Shown: positions 25,310 through 34,234 of the stretch, piece after piece
How positions within the stretch are numbered: position 1 is the first letter of the stretch
How the letters are laid out: every line of letters starts with the position of its first letter
Source of the DNA: Bacteroides sp.
GTDB lineage: Bacteria > Bacteroidota > Bacteroidia > Bacteroidales > Muribaculaceae
NCBI GenBank assembly: GCA_014801735.1
Contig: JAAVDO010000013.1
Coordinates: forward strand, 1-64,000
Direction: 5' to 3'
Length of the DNA stretch: 64,000 nucleotides
Notes under the pieces: model-generated
Databases searched by the model: none
Told to the model about the DNA's origin: nothing
What the model saw: only the letters and a program-made list of their open reading frames with translations
Program-made: the position numbers and the translations under genes

Positions 25310-28300
25310 GATTTGTCTTTAGGCTTTCTGCGCAGAGCTATGATCACTCCGGCGGCGATAAGCAAAATTATGACAACAGGCAGTAGGAAGGCTGACGGGG
25401 AGTCAGCCGACAGATTGGAAAGTACAGTGCGCTGCTGTTCTTTCAGCACCTTTGCCTGCGGATTTTCGGTTATCGCCTCGTTGATCCGGGCTGTATATGC
25501 ATCAGCGCCGTCGGCATCGAGGTGAGAAGCGACAAACTGCTGCAGCTTTCGGTTTGCACATACAAACTCGGTGCATGGCGCTCCATGTTTCTCGGTCATG
25601 CGCGAGTGGAGCCGCGCGGTGGCTGTCAGTTGTTCTTCAGAAGCCTTCCAATAGCCTTTACGCGCGCTCTCGAGCATCGTGGCGGTCATTTCCTGCATAG
25701 CGGCAGGGTTGATACGGTCGAAATAGTCTTCTATGCCAAGGCCATTGACGTCAGAGATGTATATAGCATAGAGGTCGTCGTAGACAGTAGGCGACAACGC
25801 TCCCGGCCTTGTAGCGCTCCAGCCGAAGATATTGCGGAAAATCTCGCCGAACATCTGTGCGGTAGTAGCGTCACCCTTCATGCGCTCGCTGATGTATTGT
25901 GGATTCAGGATGGTGGCTCTGGTCTCGATGGCTATAGCCTCGCGGGTATCCTGCAGCCGGGGCAGATAAGCGTTGCGGTAGTCGGCCAATACGGCGTCGG
26001 GTTCCTTGCCGGTGATCGCGGTGGCAGCGAGCGAAAGAGCTCCGGTGAATTCATACACATGGTCGAGCGAGACAGGACCCCACGTGTTGCTCTGACGCGG
26101 CTGCACAATTATGTCTGTATTGTTTATGGCCGAAGTGAAGAGATTGCGGTCGGCCACACCCCAGTTGTCGTCGTCGCCATAGGCGGCGCACATGTTGTTG
26201 AGGTAGCCCTCGGCAAGTTCGGCGGAAGAATCCCATTCGCCTGAATTTTCGGTGAAACGCAACATCCCGGTGCTGTAGCCGGAGTTGACGGGACCGAAGA
26301 TCCTCATTGCCGACAGTTCACGCGCCCTGACAGGCGATTCGCCTTTCTCCATGAGCTCCTTTTCCTGGGCAAGCGACCCCTCTGCAACGTAGTTGGGATA
26401 GATATCGTCGGTGGCGCCGGCGGCCAGACGGACAGCGTCGGTAAGCATCTTGAGGCGCGATGAGGCGATGTCGCGCAACTGTCCGGATACCTGCACGAGA
26501 ATGTTGATGCGCGGGCGCCCGAGCTCTTCGGAGGGGGTAAGCCTGAGATCCATCACGCGTCCCTGCTCATCTCTGACAGGCTCCACTCCGAGCATCCTCA
26601 TCGCCTGGGCAACCGTGGCACCCTGCGATGATATGAACTCTCCGGCCCAGAAGGTGTAGCTGACTTTGCGGGGATACTCGCCGTGATGCTCATAATAGTC
26701 GGTGAGGGTTTTCTCGGCCAGAGCCACGCCGTCGGTCCAGGCCTTAGTGCCGGGAGTGGCCTCGGCATTGACACTATACATGTTGCGTCCCATAGGGAGC
26801 ACATTGGGGTTGAGCACAGGGTCGCCCCCGGGAGCGGGTCGGACCGGCTTGCCGCTGAGCGCGCTGACCATAGCATTGACCTCGGCTCCGGCCGATTCGG
26901 TCAGCAGCCGGCGGTATTCGATGGCATCACCGGCATCCGTATGCCCTGACGCCTGATTGCCTGACGAAAGCACAGCTGCAATATCCCTACGGGCGGCAGG
27001 AAGATAATGGTGGGTGATATAGTTGAAATCCTTGAGTTGAGATTCGGCGATCTTTCCCTTCTCGAAGTCGGCCCTGGCGCGGGTATAGGCGAGAGGGTCG
27101 GCCGCGATTGCCAAAACGGTGGAGGTCATATCCTTGTCGGAATAGGGCACGCCCATCACATAATATGCACCGGTAATCTTTTCGTTTGACAGCTCCTCGA
27201 CAAATGAATCAACTTTTTTCAGCTCGTCGGCCGTATAGGCTCCTGCCGCGAGCGAGTCGAGCGACAGATCCCTGTGGAGACCGAACCCGATAATCTTCTT
27301 TTTCAGCTCAGGAGTATTTGCCGAGGGATCGGCTATAGCCTGATGCAGCTCCTCGATCAGAGCGCTATATTTCTGCCTCATTCCGCTCTCCACATAGGGC
27401 GGGGTGAGGTGGGTGACGATCACGGCGTGACTGCGTCGTTTGGCAATTATCGCCTCGCCTACATTGCCCGTGGTGTAGAAATAGAAGTGAGGACGATTAC
27501 CCGTAAGCACCTCCGCCCAGTCGGCCTGCGAAAGTCCGGCGTTCTTGCCGGGCGTGAATTCGAGGTTGCCGTGGGTGCCGAAATGAATCAGGGCATCGGC
27601 ATCGAAGGCTTTCTGCATGTAGAGATATGGGGCGAGATAGCTGTGGGGAGGGGCGACTTCGGCACCATGAACGAGCTTGAAATCGTCGTCGCCCAGCGCC
27701 GGACGTGGTTGCGGAAAGAGAAGGATATTGCCGTAGCGGATTGCTGCAACAGCCATACTGTCGCCACGCGCCAGCAGACTTCCGGGAGCCTTGCCATAAC
27801 GCTCTTCGACCTGGGCATACTTTTCGGGCAACAACACCTCGCGGGCCCATTTCTCATATTCCGTGGCGGATATCCAGACGGGGTCGCCGTCGGCCATGAA
27901 TTTCTCCTGAGCGGCGGGTGCATAGGAACCCATCACGCTTCCTTTAGCCATGATCTCGCTGCGAAACTCGCTGAGTGTCGGGGGAAGTCCGGATACATCA
28001 TAGCCTTCGCTGCGCAGACGCTTAAGGAAGTTGTAGAGCGAAGGCACTACTTCCATACCCGAGGCGAGAAGCGCATCCTTGCCTAGCGATTTGAAATATC
28101 CTATGGCAATCTTCTTCCGGGAATTGGGTTTGTCGCGCAGAGCCATGAACCTGGTGAACTGTTCCATAAACGCATCGACCCGTTCCTGCTCGGGAGTGTA
28201 GAGCAGATAGCCGTCGGGCGACGGATTCTGGGTGGAGATGCACAGGGGGGTCATGGCGCCGTCGATCTCGGGCACTACGATACGGGCATTGAGGGTGCCT

Positions 28301-29202
28301 CCGCCAAGGGGATTGCTTACGTCGAGCCAATCCTGGCGCGACTGGATAAGCGGAAATGGCATGAACAGGGGCACGTTCAGGTCATACAGACGGTTGATAA
28401 GCGAATCGTTGCCCAGACGCCCCATAGGCAGATAGACTATCGCGTCGGGATCGGTCGAGAGTATCATATCGGCGCGCCGCTTGCCGGTGGCTGTGATGGG
28501 ATAGACATTGTAGCCGGCGCGGGTCAGCCGGCTGACGAGTGTGTCGATATGGGCGCGGTTGTTTTCGACCGGGAAATTTACTCCCGAGACGAAAGCGATG
28601 TTTTTTCCGCCGGGGTTGTAGAGGGAGCTTTCGCGCAGATGCTCAGTAAGCTCCTCGGCTTTCCCGAAGTAGCGACCGGCCTCGAGATGATAAAACATGT
28701 CGGATGGCAGCACGACCGGAGGGGCGAAGGAGCGTTCGCCTATGCGGTTGGGTGTGGCTATGGCGCTGATATAGCGCAGCATATTGCGGTAGTTAGCGCT
28801 GCAGGGATTGGAAAAGTATTCCTGCATGCGGGCGCACTGGAGCGAGTCGAGGTTGCCGGTCACCACGTAACTGAAATTGCGGAGGGTGTTAGTAAACACC
28901 GGCACGCCCTTGCGGATGGCTTTGTCGAGCGAGACCATCTGCATGGAGTCAAGATACAGCCCACGGCCAAACATCACCACGGCGTCATAGTCGTCGAATC
29001 CGGATGCCTCCGCCATTTCCCTGCACTCCACTTTGATATGGCGGCTGTCGTTGTTGAGCACGATCTCGGCCGCCTGGGCCGGCAGTGGATTCACGACGAG
29101 GATGCGTGTGGGACGGAACCATGTGTCATAGATGGCCAGCGTGGCAAATCCGATACAGATTGCCACGGCGATGATAAGACTGATTTGCCTGACTCCCGAC
29201 AT
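25306..29202 (-). CDS. CobN/magnesium-chelatase H-like protein, membrane-anchored (HmuS-like)
   Basis: This 1298-residue protein is of the CobN/BchH large chelatase-subunit family (PF02514), recognisable by H-F-G-T-H-G-N-L-E-F-T-P-G-K and by blocks such as N-I-L-V-Q-V-S-G-Q-L-R-D. It has a helix at residues 7-27 and another at about 1272-1290 followed by R-R-K-P-K-D-K-S. With positive-inside orientation, the 1240-residue catalytic part would lie in the periplasm. The AAA+ partners that power cytoplasmic CobN (CobS/CobT or ChlI/ChlD) are absent here. Instead ExbB- and ExbD-like genes follow with overlaps. The known relative is HmuS of heme-uptake clusters. The substrate, a corrinoid or a porphyrin, is open. 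The B12 riboswitch favours a corrinoid or cobalt. Confidence 0.88.
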   Translation of the reverse strand: MSGVRQISLIIAVAICIGFATLAIYDTWFRPTRILVVNPLPAQAAEIVLNNDSRHIKVECREMAEASGFDDYDAVVMFGRGLYLDSMQMVSLDKAIRKGVPVFTNTLRNFSYVVTGNLDSLQCARMQEYFSNPCSANYRNMLRYISAIATPNRIGERSFAPPVVLPSDMFYHLEAGRYFGKAEELTEHLRESSLYNPGGKNIAFVSGVNFPVENNRAHIDTLVSRLTRAGYNVYPITATGKRRADMILSTDPDAIVYLPMGRLGNDSLINRLYDLNVPLFMPFPLIQSRQDWLDVSNPLGGGTLNARIVVPEIDGAMTPLCISTQNPSPDGYLLYTPEQERVDAFMEQFTRFMALRDKPNSRKKIAIGYFKSLGKDALLASGMEVVPSLYNFLKRLRSEGYDVSGLPPTLSEFRSEIMAKGSVMGSYAPAAQEKFMADGDPVWISATEYEKWAREVLLPEKYAQVEERYGKAPGSLLARGDSMAVAAIRYGNILLFPQPRPALGDDDFKLVHGAEVAPPHSYLAPYLYMQKAFDADALIHFGTHGNLEFTPGKNAGLSQADWAEVLTGNRPHFYFYTTGNVGEAIIAKRRSHAVIVTHLTPPYVESGMRQKYSALIEELHQAIADPSANTPELKKKIIGFGLHRDLSLDSLAAGAYTADELKKVDSFVEELSNEKITGAYYVMGVPYSDKDMTSTVLAIAADPLAYTRARADFEKGKIAESQLKDFNYITHHYLPAARRDIAAVLSSGNQASGHTDAGDAIEYRRLLTESAGAEVNAMVSALSGKPVRPAPGGDPVLNPNVLPMGRNMYSVNAEATPGTKAWTDGVALAEKTLTDYYEHHGEYPRKVSYTFWAGEFISSQGATVAQAMRMLGVEPVRDEQGRVMDLRLTPSEELGRPRINILVQVSGQLRDIASSRLKMLTDAVRLAAGATDDIYPNYVAEGSLAQEKELMEKGESPVRARELSAMRIFGPVNSGYSTGMLRFTENSGEWDSSAELAEGYLNNMCAAYGDDDNWGVADRNLFTSAINNTDIIVQPRQSNTWGPVSLDHVYEFTGALSLAATAITGKEPDAVLADYRNAYLPRLQDTREAIAIETRATILNPQYISERMKGDATTAQMFGEIFRNIFGWSATRPGALSPTVYDDLYAIYISDVNGLGIEDYFDRINPAAMQEMTATMLESARKGYWKASEEQLTATARLHSRMTEKHGAPCTEFVCANRKLQQFVASHLDADGADAYTARINEAITENPQAKVLKEQQRTVLSNLSADSPSAFLLPVVIILLIAAGVIIALRRKPKDKS

Positions 29203-29205
29203 GGC

Positions 29206-30105
29206 TCAGAGGGTTGCGTTGATGGTGGCTGCCTTGGTGGCTGCGGCGTCGAGCACCGGGGCCTGGAGGGCGGCGCGGATGTGGTCGATATAGATCTCGC
29301 GTATTCCGGGGATGCTGCCGAGGCTCTCGAGCAGGGGCGTCACGCTGAAACCTTCGCTCTCGAGGTTCTCGCGCCACTCGCCGCCGATGTCGTTGCGGGC
29401 ATGGTCGCCGGCAACGAGCATGAACGGAACCAGTGTCACATTCTTAGCCCGCGATGCCTTGAGCTTGGCCAGGGTGGTTTCGTAGTCGGGATAGCCCTCG
29501 ACGGTAGCGACATGGAATGCAGGCGCTCCAGCGGCCGTGAACATATAGTCGATCTGCGAGTAGATGGCCGTGGCAGGGGTCGAGGTACCGTGACCGATCA
29601 ATACCACCGCACCGTTGCGGGCTGTGCGTGGCGCAAAGCGGTCGCGCAGAATGGAAACCACGTTCTGGCAGTCGTCGACGGAATAAAGCAGCGGGCGGCC
29701 TACGCGGATCTCCTTGAAGAACGGTGCCATCAGTGAAGCCTCGCCGCGGAGCACTTCAGCCTCGATGCCGTCGATCACGTTAGAACCCTGAACAACAACG
29801 TGGGTATAGCCGTCGGCGGCCAGGCGGAGCAGAGCTTCCTGGGGTGTAGGCTTGGAGATGCCCCTCTTGCGGAGGCGGCTGATTATGATGCGCGAGGTAT
29901 AGGCCTCGAATACATCGGTGTCGGGGAAGGCGGTGCGGACGCGGTCGTTGAGGGCGTCGATAGTGGTAGCTCGCGTGTCGTCGTAGGTGGTGCCGAAATG
30001 CACCATCAGGATCGCGGTCTTTTCGCCCGGGCGGTCGCCGAAGCCGGTGGCCCCGGCCGGGAGTGCCGACAGGAGCAACAGAATCAGGGGTAACAGGTAT
30101 CTCAT
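29206..30105 (-). CDS. cbiK: Sirohydrochlorin cobaltochelatase, CbiK type, with signal peptide
   Basis: This 299-residue protein shows the CbiK fold: V-H-F-G-T (metal-site histidine in the first strand), I-G-H-G-T-S-T-P-A at the middle, and P-F-M-L-V-A-G-D-H-A-R-N-D-I-G in the C-terminal half. CbiK inserts Co2+ into sirohydrochlorin or related tetrapyrroles. Unusually, the N-terminus is a clear signal peptide (MRYLLPLILLLLSALPAGA), so the enzyme should be exported to the periplasm, as described for the periplasmic CbiK of Desulfovibrio. It lies 3 nt before the CobN-like gene and after an internal terminator-like hairpin. Confidence 0.92.
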   Translation of the reverse strand: MRYLLPLILLLLSALPAGATGFGDRPGEKTAILMVHFGTTYDDTRATTIDALNDRVRTAFPDTDVFEAYTSRIIISRLRKRGISKPTPQEALLRLAADGYTHVVVQGSNVIDGIEAEVLRGEASLMAPFFKEIRVGRPLLYSVDDCQNVVSILRDRFAPRTARNGAVVLIGHGTSTPATAIYSQIDYMFTAAGAPAFHVATVEGYPDYETTLAKLKASRAKNVTLVPFMLVAGDHARNDIGGEWRENLESEGFSVTPLLESLGSIPGIREIYIDHIRAALQAPVLDAAATKAATINATL

Positions 30106-30112
30106 GATCGTT

Positions 30113-30150
30113 TCTTAAAAATTCCCCCGAAGCAATCCCTGCTTCGGGAG
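30113..30150 (-). terminator. Terminator-like hairpin inside the riboswitch operon
   Basis: On the minus strand an 11-bp stem with one G-U pair (30140-30150 with 30124-30134) is followed by AATTTTTAAG. It lies between the DUF4374 lipoprotein and cbiK and probably lowers expression of the chelatase half relative to the receptor half. Confidence 0.6.
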
Positions 30151-30198
30151 AACTGGCAGAATAAAAAAAGAGTCGATTAAAAAAGTCGGTATTTGAGA

Positions 30199-31467
30199 TT
30201 ATTTCGTGTCTTCAACCACTCGGATCTGTTCGAAATAGTAGCCCGACGCCATGGTGGCGCCCTGCGTGGTCTGGCCGGTGGCTACGTCGTAGATGTAGAT
30301 CTGAGGCTTGCGGCCCTCGGCGTCGACCCCGATATATGCCTTGTGATTGACGTAGGCCATACGCGACGAGAAGCGGCCACTGCTGTATGGCAGGCGCTGT
30401 CCGCCGAATGCTACCGGGGTGCTCGTGCGGCTCACTACATCGAGCACGGTGTAGTAGTGGCTGAAGGCGTCGATGCCCGTTCCGAGCTGGTCTTCGCGGG
30501 CGTAGGCCATTACCTTGTCGTCGCCGATATACATCACCGAGATCAGTTTGCCCGGGGCGGTGAAGCCGTCATAGCTGCGGTCGAACTCGGTAGAGCCGGC
30601 GGGAATCTTCAGCAGGTGGCTGTGTTCGTTGCCGGCGGCGTCGTCGGTGACGCAAGCAATATAGAGGTTGTTGTTTCCGTCGATAAAGGTAGTTGTCTGA
30701 AGCAGTTCGCCATAGGCAGTGCCTACCATCTCGCAATCAATGAAACATTGAGTGTCGCTCTCGACAGCCATCGTTGAAGGATTGATTACGGCAGTCATCA
30801 TGGGAGTAACGCGTGAGCCTCTCGTTCCTCCTTTCTTAGCGTAGTAGAAATAGAAAAGCTTGTTGTCGGAGGCACGATAGGTGAGTATTCCCGAGGTTGT
30901 GTATATCTCACCGCCTGCAGGCATCTTAATGTCGAGTGTGCCTTCGCTTATTATTGTCATGTCGTCGGCGTTAAGCTTTGTCCATACGATCTTGTCGCCG
31001 TCACCGTTAGAAGCCATGATGACGAGTGTATTGTCATTAATCCAGGCGTGGGTGTATTTGCGGGTTGCGTAAGTGTTGGTCTGGAAGCGGCGCTCCTTGA
31101 CTACTGTCACTTTGTTGTCACGGATAAGGTATTTTGCGAAACGGTCGCCCGACACGGGCACCTGATAGTAGTAGGCGCCTTTCAGGATGGTCTCGAGCGA
31201 TAGCAGTGAGTTGACCTCAGTGCCGGTGCCCTGGAAGGTGATCTCGGGCTGGTCGGCCTCGAGCGAGCTTACGCTCTTGACAAGGGTCTGCACGTCGCGG
31301 CCCATGCCTCCGTGGCGGTCGAGAGCCACCCACAGGTCGAAGTGGTAGTCCTGGATCAGCGTCGGATCGTCGGGCTCGTCGGGTTCGTCGTTGCCCGAGC
31401 ACCCTGCCATGCCGAAGGCCAGAAACAGGGCCATAAATGCTGAAAGAAGGAACTTGAATGTTTTCAT
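30199..31467 (-). CDS. DUF4374 surface lipoprotein (beta-propeller)
   Basis: This 422-residue lipoprotein has a lipobox G-M-A-G-C and then a run of acidic residues (S-G-N-D-E-P-D-E-P-D-D), the type of sequence that exports lipoproteins to the cell surface in Bacteroidota. The body shows repeated strand motifs (for example Y-I-Y-D-V-A-T-G-Q near the end) fitting a seven-bladed propeller. DUF4374 proteins are partners of TonB receptors; XusB, the xenosiderophore lipoprotein, belongs to this kind. It starts 18 nt after the receptor gene, so a ligand-capturing role in the same uptake complex is likely. Confidence 0.85.
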   Translation of the reverse strand: MKTFKFLLSAFMALFLAFGMAGCSGNDEPDEPDDPTLIQDYHFDLWVALDRHGGMGRDVQTLVKSVSSLEADQPEITFQGTGTEVNSLLSLETILKGAYYYQVPVSGDRFAKYLIRDNKVTVVKERRFQTNTYATRKYTHAWINDNTLVIMASNGDGDKIVWTKLNADDMTIISEGTLDIKMPAGGEIYTTSGILTYRASDNKLFYFYYAKKGGTRGSRVTPMMTAVINPSTMAVESDTQCFIDCEMVGTAYGELLQTTTFIDGNNNLYIACVTDDAAGNEHSHLLKIPAGSTEFDRSYDGFTAPGKLISVMYIGDDKVMAYAREDQLGTGIDAFSHYYTVLDVVSRTSTPVAFGGQRLPYSSGRFSSRMAYVNHKAYIGVDAEGRKPQIYIYDVATGQTTQGATMASGYYFEQIRVVEDTK

Positions 31468-31485
31468 AATTGGTAAAGTGATTGG

Positions 31486-33834
31486 TTAGTAGAATGATAA
31501 TCTGAACTTTGCGGCAAAGCTGCGTCCCGGCTTCTGGAGCATATAGTTGTCGTAGGCCAGACGGTCGAACAGATTGTCGCAGTCGAGGGAGATATTGTAG
31601 CGATCTTTTTTCCAGGAGTAGGTGAGGGAAAGCGAGGTGATGTTCTGGGTGGGGATGCGGGCCTTGGACGACGCGGCGCCGTAGGCTTCCCAGTTGAGGT
31701 AGTACCAGTGTATGTATTGCAGGGCTGCGCCGATGCGCAGGCGATCGGCCTGTGCTATGACGTTGCGGAAGGTGTAGTAGGCCTCGGCGTTGCCGAACAT
31801 CCAGGGCCGGTTGGGCACGCGGTTCTTGTAGGTTGCCGAAGGATTGCCGTCGGTCTTGAATTGCTTCAGGTCGCGGGCGTCGTTCCAGCTGCCGTTGAGC
31901 GACAGCTGCAGGCGGTTGTCCCAGAAATACGAGATCTGGAAGTCGAGACCCTTTATGTCGATGGCGGGTTCGTTGACGTATTGCATCATTCCGTCGCGCT
32001 CCGATATGGTGGCGCGTATGTAGTTCTGCACGTGGCGCAGGAATCCGTTGAGTTCGTAGCTGAACTGACTTTCGTCAGCCGGATACCAGTTGCCGAAGAT
32101 TCCGATGTTATAGTTGTTGCTCTTCTCGGGAGTCAGGGTCAGATTGGGATATACAGTTGTTCCGTTGCCGAGAAGCTCGCGCGACAGCGGTAGGCGCACG
32201 CTATGCTCGTAGGAGCCCTTCAGGGCCAGGGCGCCTGTCACGGTGTAGCGGGTGCCCAGGCCGGCTCCCCAGTAGCTTTTGGTCGACTTGCCCTCGATAC
32301 GGTCGGTACCGGTAACAGTCGAATTATCGGTCTGCTTTATCGACAGGGTGTTGATGTAGTCCTTGACGAAATATGAAGTCTGCCAGCGTCGCCCGAAAAA
32401 CGACTGGGTGTATGTGGCCGAGAGGATCTGTTTTGTCACTACGTCGTTGGACGGCTCGAAATATTTATCGATCTCGTCGCTGCGGTCGTTGCCGCGCCGG
32501 TTCAGCATGTAGTTGAGCGAAAAGATGTGATCGGGATTCAGGGTGTAGTCTGTTCCAGCGCTGACAACAGTGAGCGGGCGGCGGTAAACGCGGATAGTTC
32601 GGGCTTTGTTGGTCATCTCGTTGCCTGATGACGGAAGGAAAGTGCCGTCCCACGAATACTTTCGGTAGGCGGTGTCGACAGTCTCGCTGCGGTCGTGTGT
32701 GTGCGACAGCGAGAGGCGGGTGTCGAAAGCGCCGAAGCGTTTGTTGTAGCGGGCCGATAGATTGAGCGAGTTGGAATGGCGTGCGGCCTCGCCGTAGACC
32801 TTATTCTGCATAGCGCCGGTCTGTATGTCTTTGTTGAGCTTGTTGTAAGATATTCCGACGAAAAAGCGGTCGGCCCAGCTCACATCGTTCACACCAGCCT
32901 CAAGCTGAGTGAAGATCGAGAAATAATCGTCGTGGAAACGGCGTTTGTCGGTGAAGATATAACGGTCGTCTTCTTCGCTCCACACTTCAACCCCTTTCAT
33001 TATGTAGTCGTTTTTCGAATGACTGATGCTGAAGGTGGGTCTGATTGCCAGTGCCGTGCCGGGGATTATGTATTGTCCGGTCAGGTCGCCCGACTGGGTA
33101 TGGAATGAGGCCACACCATAGGATGCATCGAGATAATTCCGCTGTTTGCGGCGGGTGACGATATTGACAGCTCCGCCCAGAGCGTCGGAGCTGAATGATG
33201 CGGGAACCACACCTTTGTAGAGTTCCACTCGCTCCACGGTGTTGAGGGGCAGATTGTCGAGAGTAAGACCTGAACCTTTGGTCTCAAGCGGAATGCCGTC
33301 GATGAAATAACGGATCGAGTTGCCCGACATGCCGTTGATCGTGAGGTCGAAATCGGATCCTACGCCTCCCTCACGTCTCACTCTGACTCCGGCGGTGCGG
33401 TCGACAAGGTCGGTCAGCGTGACCATCTTGTTGAGACTCTTGGAAATGTCGATGGCATTGACGGCGAACTCCCCGTCGCGCACTTTTCCGGCACCTGTCT
33501 TCGCATAGACGCTGACATCGCCGAGCTTCACGGCCTCGGGCTTCAGGGTCAGGGTTATGGTTGTGTCGCGGCGTAGATCGACGGTGAAGTCCGAGCTTCT
33601 GTAGCCCGTGGCCGTGACCTTGCCGCGGTGGGTTCCGGCGGGTAGATTCAGGACGAAGCAGCCGGACACGTCGCCAGACGCACGGAAACGGCCCTTGTCG
33701 AGACTTATTGTCGCGTAGGGTATGGGAGTGCCGGAAAGGTCGGTGATTGCGCCAGAGAGGCTGTAAATAGGCTCTGCCGCCTTCGGCAGAAGGTGGCATA
33801 TAAGAATCATTAGAAAGAGCATGCTTGACCTCAT
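31486..33834 (-). CDS. TonB-dependent receptor, riboswitch-controlled (BtuB/HmuR-like)
   Basis: This 782-residue outer-membrane receptor has a signal peptide, a carboxypeptidase-regulatory-like domain (about residues 24-95, Y-S-L-S-G-A-I-T-D-L-S-G-T-P-I-P), a plug domain with D-G-I-P-L-E-T-K-G-S-G and S-S-D-A-L-G-G-A-V-N-I-V-T-R, and a barrel ending in the aromatic R-L-S-F-Y. The plug and barrel are of the vitamin/heme class rather than SusC. It is the first gene after the cobalamin riboswitch, so the likely ligand is a corrinoid. The transported compound could also be a related tetrapyrrole. Confidence 0.93.
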   Translation of the reverse strand: MRSSMLFLMILICHLLPKAAEPIYSLSGAITDLSGTPIPYATISLDKGRFRASGDVSGCFVLNLPAGTHRGKVTATGYRSSDFTVDLRRDTTITLTLKPEAVKLGDVSVYAKTGAGKVRDGEFAVNAIDISKSLNKMVTLTDLVDRTAGVRVRREGGVGSDFDLTINGMSGNSIRYFIDGIPLETKGSGLTLDNLPLNTVERVELYKGVVPASFSSDALGGAVNIVTRRKQRNYLDASYGVASFHTQSGDLTGQYIIPGTALAIRPTFSISHSKNDYIMKGVEVWSEEDDRYIFTDKRRFHDDYFSIFTQLEAGVNDVSWADRFFVGISYNKLNKDIQTGAMQNKVYGEAARHSNSLNLSARYNKRFGAFDTRLSLSHTHDRSETVDTAYRKYSWDGTFLPSSGNEMTNKARTIRVYRRPLTVVSAGTDYTLNPDHIFSLNYMLNRRGNDRSDEIDKYFEPSNDVVTKQILSATYTQSFFGRRWQTSYFVKDYINTLSIKQTDNSTVTGTDRIEGKSTKSYWGAGLGTRYTVTGALALKGSYEHSVRLPLSRELLGNGTTVYPNLTLTPEKSNNYNIGIFGNWYPADESQFSYELNGFLRHVQNYIRATISERDGMMQYVNEPAIDIKGLDFQISYFWDNRLQLSLNGSWNDARDLKQFKTDGNPSATYKNRVPNRPWMFGNAEAYYTFRNVIAQADRLRIGAALQYIHWYYLNWEAYGAASSKARIPTQNITSLSLTYSWKKDRYNISLDCDNLFDRLAYDNYMLQKPGRSFAAKFRLSFY

Positions 33835-33961
33835 CGCGGTTTGCTGTTACTGGTGGATAGCACAGGATATATTCTACACAGCAAACCCATACGGAAAGCG
33901 CCTGGGGCACAGGCCGATGAGCCGTTTTGTGGTAATATAACCCGAAAACTACAAAACAATA

Positions 33962-34126
33962 TGTTGTCGGGGCAGGTCTCCTGACTTATCCTTTCACCGG
34001 CGCCTTCCCATCGGTCAGGCCGACAGTGGCGCAATGCCGGTGAATTTAGTAGGAATTACAGTAGCGGGTCTGTTCCGGATTCACACCGGATTCCCTTTTG
34101 ATCGCGTTGACGCGAACCCTAACGTG
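33962..34126 (-). promoter_or_regulatory. Cobalamin riboswitch
   Basis: Read on the minus strand, the core elements occur in order: AAAAGGGAATCCGGTG, AATCCGG, ACAGACCCGCTACTGTAA, GCCACTG, GGGAAGGC and AGTCAGGAGACCTGCC. These are the conserved blocks of the adenosylcobalamin aptamer. It starts within a few nt of the promoter at 34130-34160 and ends about 125 nt before the receptor start. B12 binding normally shuts off the downstream genes. Confidence 0.96.
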
Positions 34127-34129
34127 CCG

Positions 34130-34160
34130 CAAAGGTACGACAAATTTTCAAACGGCCAAA
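34130..34160 (-). promoter_or_regulatory. Promoter of the riboswitch operon
   Basis: On the minus strand TTTG (34157-34160), exactly 19 nt, then TACCTTTG (34130-34137): a full consensus match placed directly before the riboswitch. Confidence 0.85.
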
Positions 34161-34234
34161 GGTTGCGGCCTTATTCGTAATAGATCCCGATAAAATTGGG
34201 GCGGATTGCCGTTATGACAAGGGAAGCCCGACGG

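Noticed and set aside
33962..33985. GGGGCAGGT in the riboswitch region as another copy of the element
   Set aside because: The match is only nine bases and belongs to the conserved 3' block of the cobalamin aptamer on the other strand.
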